A stretch of 64,000 nt of DNA from Rhodobacter sp. NTK016B (GTDB lineage: Bacteria; Pseudomonadota; Alphaproteobacteria; Rhodobacterales; Rhodobacteraceae), in assembly GCF_017303295.1 (NCBI RefSeq), contig NZ_JAFKOK010000003.1, positions 248,001 to 312,000 of the forward strand, written 5' to 3'. Positions within the stretch are counted from its first letter, which is position 1, and the number at the start of each line of letters is the position of its first letter. Below are positions 58,664 to 64,000 of the stretch, piece after piece. The translations under genes were made by a program, and so were the position numbers. The notes under the pieces are model-generated. The model searched no databases. It saw nothing but the letters and a program-made list of their open reading frames with translations, and had not been told where the DNA came from.

Positions 58664-59578
58664 TTAGGCGGGGGCGAGGGTTTTCCGTGCCTCGTCGAGG
58701 ATCTTCTTGGCTTCCGAGCCCTGCAGGCGGGCAATGTCGTCTTGGTATTTCAGGATGGCGCCCAGCGTGTCGGCGATCACCTCGGGCGAGAGGCTGATCA
58801 CGTCGAGCGCGAGCAGGCATTTGGCCCAGTCGATGGTTTCCGCCACGCCCGGCTTTTTGAACAGATCTTCGGTGCGCAGGCGCTGGACGAAGGCGACGAT
58901 CTCGCGCGAGAGGCTTTCGGCGGCTTCGGGGACACGGGCTTGAAGGATCTCGAGTTCACGCGGGAAATCGGGATAATCCACCCAGTGATACAGGCAGCGG
59001 CGCTTCAACGCGTCATGCACTTCGCGCGTGCGGTTCGATGTCAGGATGACGATCGGCGGCTCGGGCGCCCTGATCGTGCCGAGTTCGGGGATCGTCACCT
59101 GAAAGTCGCTGAGCGCTTCGAGCAGGAAGGCCTCGAACGGCTCGTCGGTGCGGTCGATCTCGTCGATCAGCAGCACCGGCGCGCCGCCGTCCTGAGGGCG
59201 CATGGCCTGCAGAAGCGGGCGTTCGATCAGATAGTCGGGACCGAAGAGGTCGGCCCTGAGCGCCTCGCGGTCGGTATCCTCGGTCGCCTCGGCAGCGCGG
59301 ATGGCGACCATCTGGGCGGCGAAATTCCATTCATAGACCGCCGAGGCGGCGTCGAGGCCTTCATAGCATTGCAGCCGGATCAAGCGGCGGCCGAGAGCGG
59401 CGGCGATGGCCTTGGCGATCTCGGTCTTGCCGGTGCCGGCCTCGCCTTCGAGAAACAGCGGACGGCCCAGCCGCAGGGCAAGAAAGCTCACCGTGGCGAG
59501 CGCGCGGCCACAGACGTAGTTCTGTCCGGCCAGCAGGCGCTGGACGTCGTCGATGCTGGCGATGTCGGTCTGGCTCAC
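58664..59578 (-). CDS. coxD: MoxR-family AAA+ ATPase (CoxD-like)
   Basis: The 304-residue AAA ATPase has Walker A GEAGTGKTE, Walker B VLLIDEIDRTDEPFEAFLLEAL, sensor-1 VILTSNRTREVHDALKRRC and the MoxR lid. With VWA partners it acts as a metallocentre-insertion chaperone. GTG 59578 is chosen: GGAGG lies seven bases upstream, while the longer frame from 59662 has an implausible N-terminus. First gene of the coxDE pair. Confidence 0.9.
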   Translation of the reverse strand: MSQTDIASIDDVQRLLAGQNYVCGRALATVSFLALRLGRPLFLEGEAGTGKTEIAKAIAAALGRRLIRLQCYEGLDAASAVYEWNFAAQMVAIRAAEATEDTDREALRADLFGPDYLIERPLLQAMRPQDGGAPVLLIDEIDRTDEPFEAFLLEALSDFQVTIPELGTIRAPEPPIVILTSNRTREVHDALKRRCLYHWVDYPDFPRELEILQARVPEAAESLSREIVAFVQRLRTEDLFKKPGVAETIDWAKCLLALDVISLSPEVIADTLGAILKYQDDIARLQGSEAKKILDEARKTLAPA

Positions 59579-59687
59579 GCCGGTTCCTCCCTGGCAGATC
59601 CCGGGCCATGATGGGGCGGTGCCCGGCGCGACACAAGCGCTGCGCCGGGGGGATGCGACCAATGGACAGGTCGGCGCGGCAAGCGGA

Positions 59688-61931
59688 TCAGGGCGCGCGG
59701 GGGATCAGCTGGGCGATGAAGCGTTCGAGCTGATGGGTGTCGACGGGTTTGTAGAGCAGCGGCGCGCCCGCGCGGCGCGCGCGCAGGCGCAGCGGTTCGT
59801 CGCGGTTGGCGGTGAGCAGGCGCGCGGGCAGGGTGCCATAGCGCGCGGCAAGGTCGCGGATCAGCGCGAAACCGGCATCCTCGGCCCCCGCGCGGCAATC
59901 GATCAGCACGAAATCGGGCGCAAGCGCGATCTCGGCGGTCAGACCGAGGGCTTCGTCGGCATCGGGCACGTCGAGGATATCGACGCCCCAGCCTTCGAGC
60001 AGATGGGCCAGCGCGCGGCGCATCTCTGCGTCTTCGGCCACCAGCAGCCCCAACAGCCCGCGTGGCAGGCTGGCGCGGGGATTGCGCGGATCGGGCGCGC
60101 GGGGCCGCGTGGCATTGTCCTGCGCGGGGGCGCCCAGATGCAGGATGAAGCGCGAGCCATGGCCGAGCCGGGAATCGAGCGTGATCTCATGGCCCAGAAG
60201 CGCCGTCGCGCGCTCGACGATGGCAAGGCCCAGCCCCATCCCTTCAGAGGCCGAGGCGCGGGCATTCAGGCGGTGGAATTCGCGGAAGATTGCCTCGTGT
60301 TCTTCGGCGGGGATGCCCGGGCCGGTATCGGTAACTTCGACGCGCAGCCCGCCTTGATCGCGGCGCACGCCCACCAGAACGCCGCCCGAGGGCGTGTATC
60401 GCATCGCATTGGCAATCAGGTTCTGCAAGATCCGCCGCAGCCAGACCGGGTCTGACAGCACCACGGCATCGGTGGGGCGCAGGCGCAAAGACAGGCCGCG
60501 ATCCTGGGCGATGGGGAAGAATTCCTGATGAAGCCGGGCCAGTAGCGGGCCCAGCGGCACGGCTTCCTGCCGCACGCTCAGCCGTCCGCTTTCAAGCCGC
60601 GAAATGTCGAGCAGGGCGTCGAGGATGCTTTCCACCGATTCCAGCGCCGAGCAGGTCTTGGCCAGCGCGTCGAGGGCGCGGGGATTGAGCGGTTCATCCT
60701 CCATCGAGGCGAGGAACAGCTTGGCCGCCGACAGCGGTTGCAACAGATCGTGCGAGGCCGCCGCGACGAAGCGCGAGCGCGTGGCATTGGCGCGTTCGGC
60801 ATGGGCGAGCGCCTCGCCCAGCTCGCGGGTGCGGTCAGCCACGCGGGCCTCGAGCGTTTCATTGGCGCGCGACAGCGCGGCGATGGCGCTGCGTTCGGAC
60901 GTGACATCGGTGACGGAAATCACGAAACCCCGGTCGGGCATTTCCTGCGAAAAGGTATCGAGCACGACATCGCCCGCGCGCGTCATGTCGAACCGCAGCG
61001 GCGGGCGCGGTCCGGGCGTGCCGACCCAGGCCAGCAGCGTGTTCAGCCCCTGCGCGTCGGCGCGCTGGCTGGCCATCATCCGCGCGACCAGATCGGCAAA
61101 GGCCGCGCCCTGCCGGAAGCGTGTGCGCGACACGGCGAGAAGCTCGGCCGCGCGGTCATTCCAGCCCACCAGCCGGGCCTCGGCGTCAAAAATACACACG
61201 CCCTGACTGATATGGTCGAGCGTGGCACGCACGATGCGGGCCTGATCGTCCATCATCCGGCCATGCGCTTCGCGCTCGGCGCGGATGATATCGGTCACAT
61301 CGGTCTGCAAGATCACCGTGCCACCGTCGCCGGTGCGGTGTTCGCTGACCTGCAACCACAGATCGCCGGTCAGCTCGACGGTAAAGCTGGTCGAGCGGTC
61401 GCGGTGACGGCGCAGGCGTTGCAGCGCCCAGTCCTGCGGGCTGAGCCCGTCCGGCAGGCGCAGATGGCCCGAGGCGCTGACCACCTCGACGTAATCGGCG
61501 AAGGACATGCCGGGGATCAGCCGGTCGCGGATATCACGAAGCTGCAGGCCGAAGCGGGAATTGCACAGGACCAGAACATCGTCGGGGCCGAACAGGCCGA
61601 ACCCCTCTTGCACCGTCTCGATCGCGTCGGTCAGGTTGCGCCGCGCGGCTTCGGTTTCCCGGCTGGCAGCGGCAAGGCGGGCATTCGATTCGTTGAGCAG
61701 ATCCAGCGCCGTTTCCAGCTCGCGCGTGCGGGCGCGGACCTGATCTTCCAGCATCGCCGCGCGCTCGAACTGCGCATAGGCCGCGCCCGACTGGTCGGTG
61801 CCCTGTTCGACGCGGCGCATCAGGACAGCGACGATCTGCAACAGCTTCTCGGTTTGTCGCGGCGCGGTGTCGGCAGGGTCGAGCAGGGCGCGCGCCATCT
61901 CTCCGCGCGGCGTGTGCGGGCGGGTGCTCAT
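59688..61931 (-). CDS. PAS hybrid histidine kinase, NahK/ErcS'-like
   Basis: The 747-residue protein has an N-terminal coiled coil (MLEDQVRARTRELETALDLL), two PAS domains (DAIETVQEGFGLFGPDDVLV; ATLDHISQGVCIFDAEARLV), a second coiled coil, HisKA with FVAAASHDLLQPLSAAKLF, HATPase (NLIANAMRYTPSGG, DTGPGIPAEEH, GMGLGLAIVERA) and a C-terminal receiver (LLVAEDAEM, FVLIDCRAG, LLYKPVD). The SHDLLQPL H-box and architecture match NahK. Its ATG overlaps the FIST gene stop (ATGA). NahK autophosphorylation is inhibited by NO-bound NosP. No transmembrane segments. Confidence 0.88.
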   Translation of the reverse strand: MSTRPHTPRGEMARALLDPADTAPRQTEKLLQIVAVLMRRVEQGTDQSGAAYAQFERAAMLEDQVRARTRELETALDLLNESNARLAAASRETEAARRNLTDAIETVQEGFGLFGPDDVLVLCNSRFGLQLRDIRDRLIPGMSFADYVEVVSASGHLRLPDGLSPQDWALQRLRRHRDRSTSFTVELTGDLWLQVSEHRTGDGGTVILQTDVTDIIRAEREAHGRMMDDQARIVRATLDHISQGVCIFDAEARLVGWNDRAAELLAVSRTRFRQGAAFADLVARMMASQRADAQGLNTLLAWVGTPGPRPPLRFDMTRAGDVVLDTFSQEMPDRGFVISVTDVTSERSAIAALSRANETLEARVADRTRELGEALAHAERANATRSRFVAAASHDLLQPLSAAKLFLASMEDEPLNPRALDALAKTCSALESVESILDALLDISRLESGRLSVRQEAVPLGPLLARLHQEFFPIAQDRGLSLRLRPTDAVVLSDPVWLRRILQNLIANAMRYTPSGGVLVGVRRDQGGLRVEVTDTGPGIPAEEHEAIFREFHRLNARASASEGMGLGLAIVERATALLGHEITLDSRLGHGSRFILHLGAPAQDNATRPRAPDPRNPRASLPRGLLGLLVAEDAEMRRALAHLLEGWGVDILDVPDADEALGLTAEIALAPDFVLIDCRAGAEDAGFALIRDLAARYGTLPARLLTANRDEPLRLRARRAGAPLLYKPVDTHQLERFIAQLIPRAP

Positions 61932-63070
61932 GGACTGACCACGGGCGGGTAGATGGCGACGCCGGTGAGGGTCTGGTTCACATGCATGGCGTTGAGCTGT
62001 TCGCCATAGGTTGAGAAGCCAGTGACGCGATGGGCGCGCAGCAGCGACGAAATCTGGGTGGTGAGCTGCTTTTCCTGCGCCTCCATCCGGCGCAGAACAC
62101 AATCGCAGGCCAGGATCGCGTCGGGGGGCGTACCGTTGCGAGACAGGCTGCGCAGGGCTGTATCGAGATGGTCTGACATGTCCTGCGCCTCGGCCAGTGT
62201 CAGCACCAGCCCTTCGTCGATGGCGGAGTAAAAGATCAGGTCGCCATTGTCGTCGACCTGCCGGATCGAGCGGACGTGATGGCGCCCGCCGATCCGCACG
62301 ACGACCGGATGCGCGGCGAAGATGAACGGGCTCAGCTGCTGCGGGTCCTTGCCCAGAAGGCGGGCATATTCCTGGGCGGCGGGTTCGGCGTTGATCGTCT
62401 GAACGGTGCGTCGTGCGGGGTCGGCGCCGGTCACGACCATGCGGGTATCGGTGGGCTGGAAATGATCGAACCGGAAGACCCGGATTTCACAGCGGCTGCG
62501 GACCAGCGCCAGAACGGCGGCGTTTCGCAACGCTTGTCCGTCGTGGAAGATGAAGGTTTCCAGAAACCGCGACCCGTCCGCCGCCGAGCCGCCGAAAAGC
62601 TGCGCGCCGCCAAGGCCCGGCGCGATCATCGAGGCGAATTCGTCCTCTTTCGTGGACAGCCCGTCGATCATCAGGAAAACGAATTCGTTGTCCCAGCCCG
62701 GATGCGCCTGCGTCAGGGTGCCGCGCGCGCGGATAAGGTCGCCGATCACCGTCTGGGCGTCGAGCCGCGACAGATCGGGCACCAGAAGCGTTTCGGCCCC
62801 GAACTCGGCAGCGGGGAAGCCCACGGCGACAACCAGCCCCTCGGCATAGCCGATTGCGCCGATCTCGCCCGCCGTGGTGCAGCCGATGACCGGTGCGGGA
62901 TGGGAAGCCTGCGACAGGCCGGACAGAAGGCTGCCGGGCTCGCCTGCCTCGGGCGACACGAATACCACAACAAGCGCGAAGGGGCCCGGGCCCAGCCCGG
63001 CCTTCAGGGTCGCAACGCAGGCGGGATCGTCAGCCGGGCATTCGGCGATGCGGATCACGCTCTGGTTCAT
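61928..63070 (-). CDS. FIST-domain protein, NosP-like nitric oxide sensor
   Basis: The 380-residue cytosolic protein has FIST_N (APVIGCTTAGEIGAIGY, NEFVFLMIDGLSTKEDEFASMI, GGSAADGSRF) and FIST_C (FIFAAHPVVVRIGG, ILACDCVLRRMEAQ, VTGFSTYGEQLNAMHVNQTLTG). FIST proteins encoded next to NahK-type kinases are NosP, heme proteins that bind NO and control biofilm-related phosphorelays. Overlap with the kinase gene supports this. The heme ligand was not identified by eye. Confidence 0.85.
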   Translation of the reverse strand: MNQSVIRIAECPADDPACVATLKAGLGPGPFALVVVFVSPEAGEPGSLLSGLSQASHPAPVIGCTTAGEIGAIGYAEGLVVAVGFPAAEFGAETLLVPDLSRLDAQTVIGDLIRARGTLTQAHPGWDNEFVFLMIDGLSTKEDEFASMIAPGLGGAQLFGGSAADGSRFLETFIFHDGQALRNAAVLALVRSRCEIRVFRFDHFQPTDTRMVVTGADPARRTVQTINAEPAAQEYARLLGKDPQQLSPFIFAAHPVVVRIGGRHHVRSIRQVDDNGDLIFYSAIDEGLVLTLAEAQDMSDHLDTALRSLSRNGTPPDAILACDCVLRRMEAQEKQLTTQISSLLRAHRVTGFSTYGEQLNAMHVNQTLTGVAIYPPVVSP

Positions 63071-63142
63071 GCCGGCCCTCCCCCCGATGGCGCTGTCGCG
63101 CGGAGGCTAGGGCGGGGCGGACCGCTTGTCCAGAATGGGCCG

Positions 63143-63778
63143 TCAGGACGGGGCTTTCCGGGCAACGATGAAGCGGCTGGGCGGACGGGTCGGATAATCG
63201 CCGGTCTCGACGATCTCGAAACCCGCTTCGCGGATCATCCGCTCAAGGCCCGCGCGCGACAGGAACCGCACCGGCGGGGCCTTCCCGACAAGGCGCATCG
63301 CGGCGATCAGGGGCCACAGCGCGCGGAACAGGCCGGTGCCGAGGCAGGCGGATTTGGTGATGAAATACCCGCCGGGTTTCAGGATCGCATGGGCCTTGAC
63401 GGCCTCGGCGCCGGGATCGGGGCACAGATGCAGCAGGTTGAATGCCAGCACCGCGTCGAACGGGCCTTGCCCGAGCGCCGCGTCGCCCAACTCGCCGGTC
63501 ACAATGCTCAGATTGGCGACGCCGGCGGCTTCGGCCTTTTCACGCCCGATGCGCACCATCTCGGACGAGATGTCGCTGGCGGTGTACTCGGCCACATGCG
63601 GCGCAAGGGTGATCGCGGTGGACGACGTGCCGGCGCCGAGTTCGAGCACCTTGTCATCGGCGTGCAGATAGGCCTGCGTGCGTTCAAGGGTGATGGCATA
63701 GGCTTCGGGGTTGGAAACCGGCCGGGCGGCATAGCTGCGGGCGGCGCGGTCCCAGAACGGGGCGGTCTGATTGGTCAT
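63143..63778 (-). CDS. class I SAM-dependent methyltransferase
   Basis: The 211-residue methyltransferase has motif I VLELGAGTSSTA, acidic motif II YTASDISSEMV, FDAVLAFNLLHL and ILKPGGYFITKS. The type-11 fold with a C-terminal REAGFEIVETGDYP strand resembles small-molecule or quinone methyltransferases. ATG 63778 is preferred over the longer frame from 63847. Divergent from the LysR gene. Confidence 0.88.
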   Translation of the reverse strand: MTNQTAPFWDRAARSYAARPVSNPEAYAITLERTQAYLHADDKVLELGAGTSSTAITLAPHVAEYTASDISSEMVRIGREKAEAAGVANLSIVTGELGDAALGQGPFDAVLAFNLLHLCPDPGAEAVKAHAILKPGGYFITKSACLGTGLFRALWPLIAAMRLVGKAPPVRFLSRAGLERMIREAGFEIVETGDYPTRPPSRFIVARKAPS

Positions 63779-63839
63779 GGCGGTCACGATGCTGGCTTGA
63801 CGGGTTGGCGCGATCATAGGGCAAGGTACGGCTCTGTGG

Positions 63840-63881
63840 AATTGCATGAAACTGCAGCCGTGCTATGCATAATTGCATGAA
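63840..63881. promoter_or_regulatory. direct and inverted repeats at the LysR/methyltransferase divergent promoter
   Basis: AATTGCATGAA occurs twice, at 63840-63850 and 63871-63881, spaced 31 bases (three turns). ATGCA-TAAT-TGCAT is an inverted repeat over 63865-63878. This layout suits autoregulatory LysR binding, though the second copy includes the proposed LysR start codon. Confidence 0.6.
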
Positions 63882-64000
63882 TCTGGCCGCGGTGAGCTTT
63901 GACTGGAATCAGGTCCGGGCCTTTCTGGCCACGGTGGAATGCGGCACGCTGAGCGCTGCGGCGCGCGCGCTGAAGGTCGCGCAGCCCACCGTCGGGCGGC
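63877..64000 (+). CDS. LysR-family transcriptional regulator (partial, 5' end)
   Basis: The N-terminal 41 residues read FDWNQVRAFLATVECGTLSA then AARALKVAQPTVGR, the LysR winged-helix HTH; the gene runs off the right edge. ATG 63877 or GTG 63892 (giving SFDWNQVRAF) could be the start; neither has a clear ribosome site. Divergently transcribed from the methyltransferase, which it probably regulates. Confidence 0.8.
   Translation, partial: MNLAAVSFDWNQVRAFLATVECGTLSAAARALKVAQPTVGR

Noticed and set aside
62276-63880. 534-codon plus-strand frame
   Set aside because: Antisense to the FIST and methyltransferase genes, no domain.
1-64000. CRISPR arrays, prophage structural genes, rRNA operon
   Set aside because: No regularly spaced direct repeats, no capsid, tail or terminase-like genes and no rRNA sequence were seen; the only short repeats are the intergenic composite and the QGQ coding tract.

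Overview
The window comes from a GC-rich alphaproteobacterium, most likely a Rhodobacterales/Rhodobacteraceae chromosome. Support for this includes a phoR-phoU-phoB operon, XdhC and MoxR/VWA molybdoenzyme accessory genes, NrdR-RibD linkage, a CUCCUCCC-loop hairpin like the Rhodobacter 'cuckoo' RNAs, and a hairpin plus GTATTTGCGGCAAAGTGAA intergenic repeat that recurs between genes. No species can be named from sequence alone.

Positions 1 to about 14,140 are an accessory island, visibly less GC-rich than the rest. From left to right it holds: the tail of an unknown gene coupled to a SLOG-domain gene; a decayed IS5-family element with inverted ends; a minus-strand pair of TIR genes (one ThsB-like, one conventional) resembling the sensor half of a Thoeris system; a metallophosphoesterase; a complete Tn7-like transposon (4168-10578) with a Ner-like HTH and tnsA-tnsB-tnsC-tniQ, TGTCA/TGACA ends and a TTAAG target duplication; and a four-gene operon (small protein, TPR plus LA2681-type HEPN, gamma-glutamylcyclotransferase-like, second HEPN) that looks like an undescribed defence or toxin module. 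The transposon carries no cargo, so the defence-like genes on each side belong to the older island it inserted into.

From 14,181 onward the sequence is core-like. The most unusual locus is 14,181-19,826 (minus strand): a DUF218 protein, a 1285-residue protein fusing a complete MurC-like ligase to an NRPS adenylation domain, carrier domain and cysteine-nucleophile thioesterase, and a membrane-anchored NagZ-like GH3 hydrolase. Together they suggest an amino-acid-activating pathway acting on cell-wall precursors or fragments.

The next stretch holds a TetR-controlled membrane operon with two palindromic operators, an HDAC-family hydrolase, a PLP decarboxylase, an HpcH/HpaI aldolase and an EEP nuclease. 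Then come phoR-phoU-phoB behind a Pho box (no pst genes present), a class IV aminotransferase-like protein lacking the expected PLP lysine, an ABM monooxygenase, lolCD, an L,D-transpeptidase, nrdR, ribD, lon, tRNA-Val(CAC), a Na+/H+ antiporter, parE, yccF, uup, dedA, an SDR, bioY and a cystathionine beta-lyase.

The last 11 kb (minus strand) carries MPT-binding and XdhC genes, an OmpA-family protein with a long QGQ repeat, VWA and MoxR partners, a NosP (FIST)-NahK-like nitric-oxide sensing pair, a methyltransferase, and the start of a divergent LysR regulator.
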